A program made the translations under genes and the position numbers. A model generated the notes under the pieces. That model was not told where the DNA came from and made no database searches. It saw only the letters and a list, made by a program, of their open reading frames with translations. Positions 1 through 8,379 of a DNA stretch of 64,000 nucleotides are shown here, in pieces; within the stretch, counting starts at the first letter, position 1; each line of letters starts with the position of its first letter. The DNA is from Turneriella parva DSM 21527 (GTDB taxonomy: Bacteria > Spirochaetota > Leptospiria > Turneriellales > Turneriellaceae), in assembly GCF_000266885.1 (NCBI RefSeq), contig NC_018020.1:1426001-1490000 (forward strand). The letters run 5' to 3'.

Positions 1-854
1 CGGGCCGCGAGCAGCGCGATGCGCAGAGCTATCTGCTTGAAGCTGACCGCCACAGGCATGAGCAGGATTTCGCACGTTCTGCGCAAAAACTGCAGCACGC
101 GCGCGAGCTCGAGCCCAATAACCCTCTGGTGAACCTGCGCTATGCGCAGCTCGCGCTGCAGAACGGCGCCGAAGAGAAAGCGGCTGCAGCGCTTGCGAAA
201 GCTTTTAACGAGCGCCGAAGTCTTGAAGACGTCAATGATTACCTGACGCTCGGTTCGTTGTACCTTGCCGCTAAGGTGCGCTCTCTGCCATCGCAGCCCA
301 AAGAGTTGCTCAAGGCGGGTACCGCCATTTTGACCTCGATGCGGCAATTCGAGAAAGATCTAGGCCAGTTTGGTAAAGACTTAACGCCGCCCAAATCGGC
401 GAGCTTTCGCCAAAAGCAGAGTCGGTTTTCGGCGGCGTACCATCTGCAGTATGGCGTTCTGCTCAGGCGAATCGCCGACAGCCTGCGTGAATATTCGCCC
501 GAAGCCATCAGTAACATTCTCAGTTATGCCGAGCGCGACGCCCTGTATGCGCCGATCGAGACGCGCGTCGCGCGTGAGCGAGTGCTTGCTCTGCCCCGCA
601 AAAAATGGGACAGAGCTTATGTCGACGCGGCGATTACCCATTTTGAAATTGCACTGAAGAAAGACCGGCACAGCGAGGCGGGTTTTGAAATTATCGACCT
701 CTGCGAACAGCTGTGGGTTTCAGCCGATAACAATCGGCGCGTGTATCTCAAAGAACTTGTCGAAAAATACTCGGGGCAATACCTCGAAGCGGCGCACGAC
801 GATCAGCGTATGGGTCGGGTGCGGCGGGCAGTCAGTAAAGTCAACCAGGCCTGA
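1..854 (+). CDS. TPR-like repeat protein, N-terminus outside window
   Basis: The reading frame is open from base 3, so the gene begins upstream of the window; an internal GTG at 129 is probably not the start. The first visible residues include ARELEPNNPLVNLRYAQLAL, typical of a tetratricopeptide helix pair, followed by more amphipathic helices rich in Ala, Leu and Arg. No catalytic motif is visible and the part seen is soluble. The last 52 bases overlap the convergent glycosyltransferase gene. TPR proteins usually act as protein-interaction scaffolds; the partner cannot be named here. Confidence 0.7.
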   Translation, partial: GREQRDAQSYLLEADRHRHEQDFARSAQKLQHARELEPNNPLVNLRYAQLALQNGAEEKAAAALAKAFNERRSLEDVNDYLTLGSLYLAAKVRSLPSQPKELLKAGTAILTSMRQFEKDLGQFGKDLTPPKSASFRQKQSRFSAAYHLQYGVLLRRIADSLREYSPEAISNILSYAERDALYAPIETRVARERVLALPRKKWDRAYVDAAITHFEIALKKDRHSEAGFEIIDLCEQLWVSADNNRRVYLKELVEKYSGQYLEAAHDDQRMGRVRRAVSKVNQA

Positions 855-1654
855 TAGCGCCTTGCGGCTTCGGGGCGCTGGTATTTCTGTGCACCTTTCA
901 CCAAAATCTGGCACTTGTAGATCGCCTCATCGAGCAGCGCTTCGGCCGCGCTTAATGCGAGGCCTGCCTTGCGTCTGTCGCGGTAGAAGCGGTGCAGCGC
1001 CAGCACACGGTAGCGGTCTGTTTCAGGTGTACTGCTCACTTGCGGCCAATCACCCGCCCGCTTAACGACCAGCGTCTCTTCGAGAAACCCAATCGGTGCG
1101 TCGGCAAGCATGCGTAACCACAGTTCGAAGTCACTGCAAACGGGAAAATGCGCATTAAAACCGCGATGTTTCTCGTAAAAGCCACGCCTGAACACCACAG
1201 CCGAATTGGCAATCAGGCACCGGCCAAAGGCGCGTTCAAGAAACGAGCCACCCTGTTTGCGGTGTTCGGCGCGTTGCGTCACCACTACACCGTGGCGCTG
1301 CCATTCTTCATTGCTATGCGTCCATTGCAGAGACGGTTCGGCTGAGAATTGCCGAACCTGTTTTTCAAGCTTCGTTTCACGCCAGAGGTCGTCGCTGTCG
1401 AGAAATGCGACCAGCGGCGCTCTGCCTGCTGATACACCCGCATTACGCGCGCCGCCGGGCCCCCGGTTTTTCTCTAACCTCACAAATCGCATTCGCCGGT
1501 CGGCGATCAAAACCCGCTCAGCCAGTGGCTGCGGTGAGGCATCATCGACGATAATAAGGTTCAAATCGGTGTGCGTCTGCGTGAGCACGCTCTGCGCGGC
1601 CTCAATCAACAGCTCAGCGCGCTCATAGGCCGCGATGATGACGTCAACCTGCAT
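803..1654 (-). CDS. Family 2 glycosyltransferase
   Basis: 283 residues, a single GT-A domain. The N-terminus MQVDVIIAAYERAELL is the usual GT2 opening, VDDAS (36-40) is the nucleotide-binding loop and D86-S-D88-D89 is the DxD-type metal/nucleotide-sugar site. No membrane segment follows, so it is probably a cytoplasmic enzyme adding a sugar to a surface polysaccharide or glycan; the acceptor is unknown. The ATG directly abuts the ribD stop, so it is the last gene of the membrane protein-cheW-ribD-GT2 operon. Its 3' end overlaps the convergent TPR gene. Confidence 0.85.
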   Translation of the reverse strand: MQVDVIIAAYERAELLIEAAQSVLTQTHTDLNLIIVDDASPQPLAERVLIADRRMRFVRLEKNRGPGGARNAGVSAGRAPLVAFLDSDDLWRETKLEKQVRQFSAEPSLQWTHSNEEWQRHGVVVTQRAEHRKQGGSFLERAFGRCLIANSAVVFRRGFYEKHRGFNAHFPVCSDFELWLRMLADAPIGFLEETLVVKRAGDWPQVSSTPETDRYRVLALHRFYRDRRKAGLALSAAEALLDEAIYKCQILVKGAQKYQRPEAARRYQAWLTLLTARRTRPIR

Positions 1655-2857
1655 CTACGCGTTCTTGATGAAAAAGAAGAACTCATCTGCCGGCCAGCTC
1701 GCGTGTTCGAGCAGCTGAAAGCCTTCAAGGTGCGGCATAGCGACTGTCGCCGCGAGCGCCCGGCTCATGGCATTACCCCGGCCGGGCTTTGACCAAAGCA
1801 TCGCATCGGATCGAATCTTTGAATGGTAGACGGCTACTGCATCGACAAGCCCCTGTGCGATCAGCAGCTCAGAGAACTGCGGGCCCGCCTCGATCAGCAC
1901 CGAATTATAGCCGTCTGCAGCCAGCTGCCTGAGGGTTGCTTTCAGACTTTCGGCGAAATTTGACTTTAATGCATGCCGGTTGACGGGGAGAATTTTGCTC
2001 GTCCCGGCGAGGGATGACTGCAGTGCCTTGACCTTTGCGCTTGTTTCGTCGTCGTCTTGTGCGACCATAAACGCCCTTGCCGGTGCCTTTGCAGTCTCAG
2101 AAGCAGCATTCAGCTGCAGCTCAGAATTGACGCTGTTTTGATAGAGCATTAACTCTTCGAAAAACGGTGACAGGCCCGAAGCGGAAAACCCCGAGGGATT
2201 GCCATCACCCAGGCGAACTGTTAACCTGGGCAGGTCGATCTGAACCACGCCCGGCGTTGCAACCGTGAGTTTGAAGAGTGAGCGCATTGCCGCGGTCGCA
2301 AACGCCGCCTGTTCGCCGCTGATGGGGCCTGAGCTCCCTTGAATCGGCGCCAGACTACCGTCAGCCGTTTGCGCCCATTTAAGAATAACATGCGGCATGC
2401 CCGATTTTCGCATGTCGAAGAAAGGTGCCGTCGTGAACCACTTCTCGCGCCCAAATAGCGTTTCAGGCAGAACTGAAACCTCAAGACCCGCGGCTTGCAA
2501 TAACGCCACCGATTCACCTTTCACCTCGGCTGCATAGTCACGCTCGCCGATCACCACCCGTCTGATTCGCCGATCGAGAACCGCTGTCGTACACGGCGGA
2601 GTTCTGCCAAAATGACAGCATGGTTCGAGCGTCACGTAGAGACTGCATTCGCCTAAATCTACGGAGGCAACTGCTTCAAGAGCGGCGCGCTCTGCGTGCG
2701 CATAACCCGCCCGCCGGGTATAGCCGGTTGAGACGATCTCGCCTGCCGGCGACACCACAACAGCACCGACGGCTGGGTTAGGGTCTGAGTTGCCGACTGC
2801 TTTCAGTGCCTCGGCATAAGCGAGGTGCATAAAATGCAGATCGCTGGTGGTTGTCAC
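1655..2857 (-). CDS. ribD: Bifunctional riboflavin biosynthesis deaminase/reductase RibD
   Basis: 400 residues, close to the usual RibD length. The N-terminal cytidine-deaminase-like domain carries the zinc site H54-A-E56 and the PCCHFGRTPPC segment (79-89, ligands C80 and C89), which deaminates the pyrimidine intermediate from GTP. The C-terminal part (about 145-400) is the NADPH-dependent reductase; its sequence is more divergent than the deaminase half. Translation is probably coupled to cheW by a 4-base ATGA overlap (2854-2857). No FMN riboswitch is expected directly upstream because the gene is internal to an operon. Confidence 0.9.
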   Translation of the reverse strand: MTTTSDLHFMHLAYAEALKAVGNSDPNPAVGAVVVSPAGEIVSTGYTRRAGYAHAERAALEAVASVDLGECSLYVTLEPCCHFGRTPPCTTAVLDRRIRRVVIGERDYAAEVKGESVALLQAAGLEVSVLPETLFGREKWFTTAPFFDMRKSGMPHVILKWAQTADGSLAPIQGSSGPISGEQAAFATAAMRSLFKLTVATPGVVQIDLPRLTVRLGDGNPSGFSASGLSPFFEELMLYQNSVNSELQLNAASETAKAPARAFMVAQDDDETSAKVKALQSSLAGTSKILPVNRHALKSNFAESLKATLRQLAADGYNSVLIEAGPQFSELLIAQGLVDAVAVYHSKIRSDAMLWSKPGRGNAMSRALAATVAMPHLEGFQLLEHASWPADEFFFFIKNA

Positions 2858-3321
2858 GGCGCAGCTTCGCGTGAGTCTTCTTCGCCGTAAAGAATTGCAA
2901 GATTCAAAAGAAAAATAACGCTGTCGACGTCGTCAATGTGAGCGACGCCACGAATGGCGCTCTGGTTATTCTGCCCGGCGAATTCGGGGTTCTCTTCAAT
3001 GTTCTTCGACGGGATAAACACGACGCGCTCCACAGAGTCGCAGACGATTCCCGTGAGTTTGCCCTCGTTGTGGCACACGATAATGCGTGTTTCAGCTGAT
3101 GCTTCTTGCGATTCGATCGCGAATTTTTCCCTGAGGCCGACGACAGGTATGATCTGGCCGCGCAAATTGATGACGCCCAGCACGTGGCGCGGCGCATGGG
3201 GAATCTTCTTCGGTAGCCTAAACCTCAACACCTCTTGAGTCTCGGCGATATCGACCGCGTAAGTCTCTGGCCCGATCTTGAACAGTACGAACTGGTTCTG
3301 TGGGCCGTTAGCCTGCATCAA
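2854..3321 (-). CDS. cheW: CheW-like chemotaxis coupling protein
   Basis: 155 residues, one CheW domain. FVLFKIGPETYAVDIAETQE followed by VLGVINLRGQIIPVVGLRE is the classic two-subdomain CheW signature. CheW bridges methyl-accepting receptors and the CheA kinase at the inner membrane. It overlaps the upstream membrane-protein gene and the downstream ribD by 4 bases each. No cheA or receptor gene lies in the window, so this is an orphan coupling protein serving a signalling array encoded elsewhere. Confidence 0.92.
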   Translation of the reverse strand: MMQANGPQNQFVLFKIGPETYAVDIAETQEVLRFRLPKKIPHAPRHVLGVINLRGQIIPVVGLREKFAIESQEASAETRIIVCHNEGKLTGIVCDSVERVVFIPSKNIEENPEFAGQNNQSAIRGVAHIDDVDSVIFLLNLAILYGEEDSREAAP

Positions 3322-3899
3322 ATGCGATTTTCGCGGCGCGGAGCATCGGGCAGACCGCCCTTTTCCTGGTTGTCACGCTTGTAAAAATAATAGAGCACTA
3401 GGCCGATCGCGACGAGCGCATTGAAGAAAACCCACAAGAAGCTCAGCGCATGGTAGAAACCATAGGCTACAAGTGACTGCGCTGCGATCGTCACACTCAA
3501 CCCAAAGAAAAATGTCGTGTCGTTTTCAATAAACTTGCGAACGAATGATGGCCATTGCATTTCATCGGCCTTGTCTTTGAGGTATGGTTGGCCGATAAAC
3601 CACAGGCCGGGCAACACAGCCGAATGGAAAAACGCAGATTCATAGTGTTCGCCATAAACACCACCGGTATAGCTGAGCATATAACCCAGCAATGCGCCGG
3701 CGGCCACACCCGCATAACTCGTTGCCGGGTCGACGCTGACAATGCGCTGCCATTCGTTCACGATAAAATTATGGGCGTAGATCAGTTCGTCACGCGGATA
3801 CTCGCGCCGGCCGTCGTTCAAGAGCCGGCGGTAATAGTTGAGCAACAAGACCAGCGCCCCGACAAAGGCGATCACCAGAAGTGACGCGACGAATTCCAT
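3318..3899 (-). CDS. Predicted membrane protein, unknown function
   Basis: About 193 residues from the ATG at 3899 (MEFVASLLVIAFVGALVLL); a TTG at 3932 would add 11 residues and is less likely. Hydrophobic stretches suggest one N-terminal helix and several more around residues 75-100 and 135-175, with the C-terminus charged and cytoplasmic. I do not recognise a family. It heads the operon with cheW, ribD and the glycosyltransferase, joined to cheW by a 4-base overlap. Confidence 0.65.
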   Translation of the reverse strand: MEFVASLLVIAFVGALVLLLNYYRRLLNDGRREYPRDELIYAHNFIVNEWQRIVSVDPATSYAGVAAGALLGYMLSYTGGVYGEHYESAFFHSAVLPGLWFIGQPYLKDKADEMQWPSFVRKFIENDTTFFFGLSVTIAAQSLVAYGFYHALSFLWVFFNALVAIGLVLYYFYKRDNQEKGGLPDAPRRENRI

Positions 3900-4004
3900 A
3901 AACCATTTCGCAGCGACTTCGCAGCTATTCAATCAAAATTCATTTATTGCCCGTTTGTCGCAAAATCACTTGCCAGAGCCTTGCCCCCCGCGACGCAGGC
4001 ATTG

Positions 4005-4322
4005 ATGAAGCGCTTTAGAGTCATTCTTTCTGCACTTGTGGTAATTCTCGCGATTGATGCCAGCGATGAAGTTCCCGCAGCGAGCCTCGTGACCGAGCTT
4101 TACACACGCGCCCTGCTGGCAGAAAGTTTTGCCGGGGCGCAGATCGAAAACGTGCTGCTCGGCGACCCCGAAGCGCATGCCGGAGTTTACCGGTATTCAA
4201 GCGAATTCACGGTGCGTGAAAAGGGTAAAACCAAACACTGCGAAGACTGGCATTTCAGAATAAAAAAGGCCCAGCGCACCTGGTATGTATCTGAAATTGC
4301 GAAGGGTCGCTGCAGTGGTTAA
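4005..4322 (+). CDS. Small exported protein, unknown function
   Basis: 105 residues from the ATG at 4005; a TTG 24 bases upstream is also possible. MKRFRVILSALVVILAIDAS is a signal peptide, so the product is probably periplasmic. The mature part has two cysteines (KHCEDWHF and the C-terminal GRCSG) that could form a disulfide. The end overlaps the start of the next lipoprotein gene, so the two are probably co-expressed and may share an envelope role. No family recognised. Confidence 0.6.
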   Translation: MKRFRVILSALVVILAIDASDEVPAASLVTELYTRALLAESFAGAQIENVLLGDPEAHAGVYRYSSEFTVREKGKTKHCEDWHFRIKKAQRTWYVSEIAKGRCSG

Positions 4323-5613
4323 GAAGCCAGTACCGGGCTCAATCCGCCGTGCGCTTCTTTTGGTCGGCTGTCTGGTCGGGCCGGTTCTGAGTACCGCGTG
4401 TTCGAAGTTTGTCTATGAACACGATGCTGGCCGGCTCTCGCGGGGTTCTTTTCTTTTCATGAAGAACATTTATTACCAGGGCCAGTTTGAAGAAGAAGAG
4501 ACTCTGGCCAAACGCAACCAGGCGATCGTCGATGATATGGCAACCGTCGAAGGCATCGGGGCGTTGGCTAAGAAGAAGGGCATTCTCGATGACCCTTCGT
4601 ACCCTGAATACATGTTTCGGCAAGAGCGGTCGCGGCATGCGAAGGCTGCAATCTGGTTCTGGCAGCAGAAATACAAAGAGAAATTCAACTGGCAAATGCT
4701 GTTTTCTGCCGAAAAACTGAGCTACGACGAAAAGAGTTTTGCCCGCTCAGTCGCCGAAGCCATTCGCTCGGCAAAGCCTATTGAAGATCTATACGTCGCG
4801 AGCTTCGAGGGCAAGCCGATCGTCTACAAAAACCTGCGCAGTGTGATGTCGGTCTCTGACTATGCGCAACTGCCCGCGCTCAACGAGGCCGCGATGCTCT
4901 CAGGCATGCGCGACGTGCTCAAAGCCTGGCTCGAAAAGCAGATTCATGATCGCGTTGCCTGGTCGATGAGCGCCGACGAGGCAGAGCTGCGGCGCTTTGA
5001 CCATAACCGCGTTTCAACTCTGTACTTGAAAGTCAGGTACGGCAAGGCCGGCAAAGGCATCTATCCCGGCTCGATGGACAAGATACCCCTCACTGCAACG
5101 GAAATCTATGATCATTACCATAAATTGCAGAACACGCTCGCAGACGTGCTCTGGGTGAGGGCCGCGTACACGGTTGTCGCCGATGACAACCGCGCAGAAG
5201 AAGTGATGGAAAAACTCGAGAAAGGCGCGAATTTAGCTGAACTGGCAGCGAAATACGCCAGCGAACCGAAATTCATCAAGACCGCAAGCCCCATGAAGAT
5301 CATGGGGTACGACCGGCGGCAGGGTGTCGACGCGCGCGAAAAGCGGGAATATTACGACCGTCTCATCATCGACATGGCCGCGCGCGACGTGGCCAAGCCC
5401 GAACCCTATTTGGGCAAAGACGGTGTCGTCATCGTCAAAATTTACGAAGTTTCACGTTCGCTTGAGAAGGTGAAGCTGCAAGATGTGTCGTGGAAAGTGG
5501 AGAACGACCTGAGAACCAAAATGCTGAACAGCATCTATGAGCCCGACATCAAAGACGCGCGCGACAAGCTGCGCTTTAGGTTTAACCAGAGACTGATAGA
5601 TCGGCTGAATTGA
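4315..5613 (+). CDS. Lipoprotein with parvulin (PpiC/SurA)-like region
   Basis: 432 residues from GTG 4315, which overlaps the preceding stop; an ATG at 4285 would give 442 but places residues before a normal signal peptide. The n-region KKPVPGSIRR, a hydrophobic core and lipobox LSTAC predict a lipoprotein. Around residues 285-380 the pattern AEEVMEKLEKGANLAELAAK and a later KDGVVIVKIYEV resemble parvulin prolyl isomerases, which act as periplasmic folding helpers. The catalytic region is divergent, so it may be a chaperone rather than an active isomerase. Inference is moderate; the N-terminal half is unassigned. Confidence 0.6.
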   Translation: MVKKPVPGSIRRALLLVGCLVGPVLSTACSKFVYEHDAGRLSRGSFLFMKNIYYQGQFEEEETLAKRNQAIVDDMATVEGIGALAKKKGILDDPSYPEYMFRQERSRHAKAAIWFWQQKYKEKFNWQMLFSAEKLSYDEKSFARSVAEAIRSAKPIEDLYVASFEGKPIVYKNLRSVMSVSDYAQLPALNEAAMLSGMRDVLKAWLEKQIHDRVAWSMSADEAELRRFDHNRVSTLYLKVRYGKAGKGIYPGSMDKIPLTATEIYDHYHKLQNTLADVLWVRAAYTVVADDNRAEEVMEKLEKGANLAELAAKYASEPKFIKTASPMKIMGYDRRQGVDAREKREYYDRLIIDMAARDVAKPEPYLGKDGVVIVKIYEVSRSLEKVKLQDVSWKVENDLRTKMLNSIYEPDIKDARDKLRFRFNQRLIDRLN

Positions 5614-5627
5614 CTCTAAGCCCGCTA

Positions 5628-5757
5628 CCAGCTGCATCGCCAGAATCCCAAGAGCCTCGTCGTTTGTGACCAAACGACTGCTAAAGCGGCCGACGCGGCC
5701 TGCTCTTTGCATTCTGGCTGCTGGCAGCGAGCTGCCGGTTTTCCTCGCGGAAAACCG
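5628..5757. terminator. Nested hairpins between convergent genes
   Basis: Between the lipoprotein stop and the rpsI stop there are four stems. They are an outer interrupted pair (5628-5657 with 5702-5724, sharing CCAGC, CAGAAT and AAGAGC blocks), an inner CGTTTG-TGAC-CAAACG (5661-5676), GGCAGC-GA-GCTGCC (5723-5736) and CGGTTTTCC-TCGC-GGAAAACCG (5736-5757) right after rpsI. No U-tract follows on either strand, so this is inferred to be a structured bidirectional end rather than a textbook intrinsic terminator. Confidence 0.5.
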
Positions 5758-6258
5758 TCAGCGCTTGCTGAACTGGGTTGCGCGGCGGGCTTTGTGCAAG
5801 CCGTATTTCTTACGCTCAACCATACGCGGGTCGCGGCGCAGCAGGCCTGCGGCTTTGAGTTTAGTGTGCTGTGTGTTGTCGGCGCGGTCAATGCTGCGCG
5901 CGATACCGAGAGAAACTGCCTGTGCCTGACCGGCGACACCGCCGCCGTACACATTGACATTGACGTCGATCTGGCCAACACGCTCCGTTACGACGAGCGG
6001 AGCCAAAACGGCCGCGCGCAGATCGGGTCGTGGAAAGTATTCATTGATGTCACGGTTATTGATCGTGATTTTGCCCGAGCCGGGCTTCAGCGACACGCGC
6101 GCGACCGCTGTTTTGCGGCGGCCCACGAACTGGTCGGTAGTCTTGCGTTCGCGGCGAACCTGAGCTTCAGCGCCGGCTGGCTTCAGTGCCGCCTTGCGTT
6201 TTGTCATTGATTCTGCGAGAGTCGGTGCTGCAGGGCGGCGTTCTTGTGGTTTTTCCAT
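5758..6258 (-). CDS. rpsI: 30S ribosomal protein S9
   Basis: 166 residues. The core from about residue 45 (VGRRKTAVARVSLKPGSGKI) to the C-terminal RKKYGLHKARRATQFSKR is canonical S9, whose tail reaches the P-site tRNA. S9 is usually near 130 residues, so the N-terminal ~35 residues (Pro/Ala/Lys-rich) are an extension; an internal ATG (MTKRKAAL) could be used instead. It lies 16 bases after rplM, the usual L13-S9 operon. Confidence 0.97.
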   Translation of the reverse strand: MEKPQERRPAAPTLAESMTKRKAALKPAGAEAQVRRERKTTDQFVGRRKTAVARVSLKPGSGKITINNRDINEYFPRPDLRAAVLAPLVVTERVGQIDVNVNVYGGGVAGQAQAVSLGIARSIDRADNTQHTKLKAAGLLRRDPRMVERKKYGLHKARRATQFSKR

Positions 6259-6274
6259 TTAATGTACCTTCGTG

Positions 6275-6715
6275 TTATTTCGCTACGGGCTGTTGGCCCT
6301 GCAGGTTATGCTCGGCTCCCGCAAATACGCGTACGCGTGTGAGCAGTTTGCGGCCATATTTTGTTTTCGGCAGCATGCCCTTGACAGTCAGCAATACCGC
6401 CTGGTCAGGTGCAATTTCCATTTGCTTCTTGTATGAGCGGGTTTTCATGCCACCGTAGTAGCGGCTGTGCCAGATATATTCTTTTTCAGCTTCTTTGTTG
6501 CCTGAAACCTTGACCTGTGAAGCATTGATGACGACAACATGGTCACCGACCAGCTGGCCGGGTTGGTAGTTGGTCTTGTTCTTGCCCATCAGTAACGAGG
6601 CAATTTTGGTGCTGACGCGGCCCAAGATCGCGTCTTTCGCGTCTACCACGACCCATTTATGTGTTAATTCGGCGCGCTTGGGAAAATGCGTACGCTGCCC
6701 TTTGAGAGGATCCAT
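6275..6715 (-). CDS. rplM: 50S ribosomal protein L13
   Basis: 146 residues, the normal L13 length. HKWVVVDAKDAILGRVSTKI, the GDHVVVINA block and GMLPKTKYGRKLLTRVRVF are family signatures. An early assembly protein of the large subunit. First gene of the rplM-rpsI operon; its upstream region is a 421-base stretch without a gene. Confidence 0.97.
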   Translation of the reverse strand: MDPLKGQRTHFPKRAELTHKWVVVDAKDAILGRVSTKIASLLMGKNKTNYQPGQLVGDHVVVINASQVKVSGNKEAEKEYIWHSRYYGGMKTRSYKKQMEIAPDQAVLLTVKGMLPKTKYGRKLLTRVRVFAGAEHNLQGQQPVAK

Positions 6716-7136
6716 CGCGCCAAAAAAGGAAAATCAGATAGAGCGTCGAGCAAATTGCGACCTGGCAGGCCGCACCGAGAACTCAGCCCGACCTGGGTCA
6801 GGTTACGGCTTCTGCGAGATGTGGGTCGCCGTGTCCAGCATTATGTCTCATTGTAGGATTTCGTAAGTACTAAAGACCGAAGCTGACCCGTGCCCACGGT
6901 GCTGAGGGAGCTGCGCGGCAGGTCGTAAAACGACAAAATTCAGGAAAAGTTCCGCGATTTTCAAAGCGAAAATCGCTCCATTAACGGGCCTAGGCCCGCT
7001 TTTCCCGAATTTCGTCGTCTCACTATAGCACTAAATTGTCGAATATGGCGACCTGCCGCGCAGCCCCCAGGGGCCCTTCTCGCCGACATCGGCTTTACGC
7101 CATTCAGCTCAAGTCAATGCAGGTATACTCCAGCAC
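6716..7136. other. 421-base non-coding interval with nested inverted repeats
   Basis: Between rplM and the potassium channel I see no gene. The stretch holds a 16-bp perfect inverted pair (6910-6925 and 7049-7064). Inside it are a second imperfect pair (6931-6949 with 7000-7018), a hairpin GCGATTTTC...GAAAATCGC (6954-6976) and the palindrome CGGGCCTAGGCCCG (6985-6998). It could be a miniature mobile element or a structured RNA. The left part (6716-6900) should contain the rplM promoter, but I could not place it with confidence. Confidence 0.7.
7124..7129 (+). promoter_or_regulatory. -10 element of the K+ channel gene
   Basis: TATACT lies 7 bases before the ATG at 7137, with no ribosome-binding site in between. 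If used, transcription would start at or next to the start codon. No convincing -35 is visible. Confidence 0.4.
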
Positions 7137-8051
7137 ATGGCCAAACGCATAAAAAAAATCAATCCGCCCCGAAAGGTTATGGCTGCACATGCGGCAGCCA
7201 AACCGATGAAAAAAGACTACAGCGAAGACTCTGACAAAGACAACCTCACCGGCTGGCGCGCGCGCGTGCACGAAATCGTCTACGAGGCCGACACGCCGGC
7301 CGGCAAGGCGTTCGATGTCACGCTGGTCTTTGCGATTATCGCCAGTGTACTCGTGCTGATGCTCGAGAGTGTGAGGCCCATTGAGGCGGCGTGGCACTGG
7401 CAGCTCAAAACCCTCGAGTGGATGTTCACGTTTTTTTTCACGGCCGAGTATCTGCTGCGCCTCTATTCGGTGACGCGGCCGCTCAAGTACGCGACCAGCT
7501 TTTTTGGTATCGTCGACCTCGTCGCGGTATTACCGACCTGGGTGAGCTTCTTTTTTCCCGGCAGCCAATATCTGCTTTCGGTGCGCGTGTTGAGGCTGCT
7601 CAGAATCTTTCGCATTTTGAAACTCGCGAATTATCTGTCGCAGGCAGAGATTCTGAAGCGTGCGCTGGCGAACAGCCGCCGCAAGATTATCGTTTTTCTG
7701 CTGACGGTGATGACGCTCGTCGTGATTATTGGTACCATCGTCTACGTCGTTGAAGGTGAAGAAAATGGTTTTACCAGCATACCAACCGGGGTCTACTGGG
7801 CCATTGTCACGCTGACGACCGTGGGTTATGGCGATATTTCTCCGAAGACCCCGTTGGGCCAGGCGCTCGCCTCTGTGGTGATGATTATGGGCTATGGCAT
7901 TATCGCCGTGCCAACAGGCATTGTCACCGCCGAACTCACACAAGACCAAGGCTCGCCCAAACCCGTCTCAACCCAGTCGTGCCGCGCATGCAGCGCAGAG
8001 GGCCACGACGTCGACGCAAAGTATTGCAAATATTGCGGCGATGAGTTGTAG
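7137..8051 (+). CDS. Voltage-gated-like K+ channel with C-terminal zinc ribbon
   Basis: 304 residues. After a basic N-terminus there are six hydrophobic segments; S4 (about 147-163) has arginines every third position (VRVLRLLRIFRIL). The pore carries TLTTVGYGD (225-233), the K+ selectivity filter. The protein ends in a four-cysteine knuckle, C282-x2-C285 and C297-x2-C300, followed by GDEL, a zinc-ribbon pattern. A Kv-type inner-membrane channel for membrane potential or K+ homeostasis. The zinc ribbon may serve as a cytoplasmic assembly or sensing module. Confidence 0.9.
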   Translation: MAKRIKKINPPRKVMAAHAAAKPMKKDYSEDSDKDNLTGWRARVHEIVYEADTPAGKAFDVTLVFAIIASVLVLMLESVRPIEAAWHWQLKTLEWMFTFFFTAEYLLRLYSVTRPLKYATSFFGIVDLVAVLPTWVSFFFPGSQYLLSVRVLRLLRIFRILKLANYLSQAEILKRALANSRRKIIVFLLTVMTLVVIIGTIVYVVEGEENGFTSIPTGVYWAIVTLTTVGYGDISPKTPLGQALASVVMIMGYGIIAVPTGIVTAELTQDQGSPKPVSTQSCRACSAEGHDVDAKYCKYCGDEL

Positions 8052-8055
8052 TTTT

Positions 8056-8089
8056 GCCATTACTCCGGGCAGAGCCCCGGAGTAATGGC
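8056..8089. terminator. 14-bp stem hairpin between convergent genes
   Basis: GCCATTACTCCGGG (8056-8069) pairs perfectly with CCCGGAGTAATGGC (8076-8089), loop of 6. It starts 5 bases after the channel stop and sits just past brnA on the other strand. A four-A run borders it only on one side, so it is a possible bidirectional terminator or an intergenic palindromic repeat. Confidence 0.5.
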
Positions 8090-8103
8090 GGGGCTAGACT
8101 GTA

Positions 8104-8379
8104 CTACCTCTTGCGTCTCTTCTCAGCCACCTTTTCGGCCAGCATGACCTTGATGTAAGATTGGTAAGGCACATCCTGGCGGTTTGCGAGTATCTTGATA
8201 TCGGCTAGCAGAGATTCGGGTAACCGCAAAGAGATCGTCCGGGTCGAAGGCTTCAAGTTAGGAAATTTGGCTTTAATACCTTTAGAAAAATCAAGAAAGT
8301 CAGTGAAGTCGTTTTTTGACCAGAATTCTCTTTCTTCGTTTTCATTCTTGAATTTAGGTATTTTCTTAAGTGTTTTCAT
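8104..8379 (-). CDS. brnA: BrnA-like (CopG-type) antitoxin
   Basis: 91 residues from the ATG at 8379 (MKTLKKIPKFKNENEEREFW); a longer frame exists upstream but overlaps the toxin. The N-terminal NEEREFWSKNDFTDF motif is typical of CopG/BrnA antitoxins, and the C-terminal part (TISLRLPESLLADIKILANR) is a ribbon-helix-helix DNA-binding domain that would repress the operon and bind the toxin. It overlaps the toxin gene by 14 bases in the usual toxin-first order. Confidence 0.85.
   Translation of the reverse strand: MKTLKKIPKFKNENEEREFWSKNDFTDFLDFSKGIKAKFPNLKPSTRTISLRLPESLLADIKILANRQDVPYQSYIKVMLAEKVAEKRRKR

Noticed and set aside
2858-3321. FMN riboswitch upstream of ribD
   Set aside because: The upstream sequence is coding (cheW) and overlaps ribD, leaving no leader.
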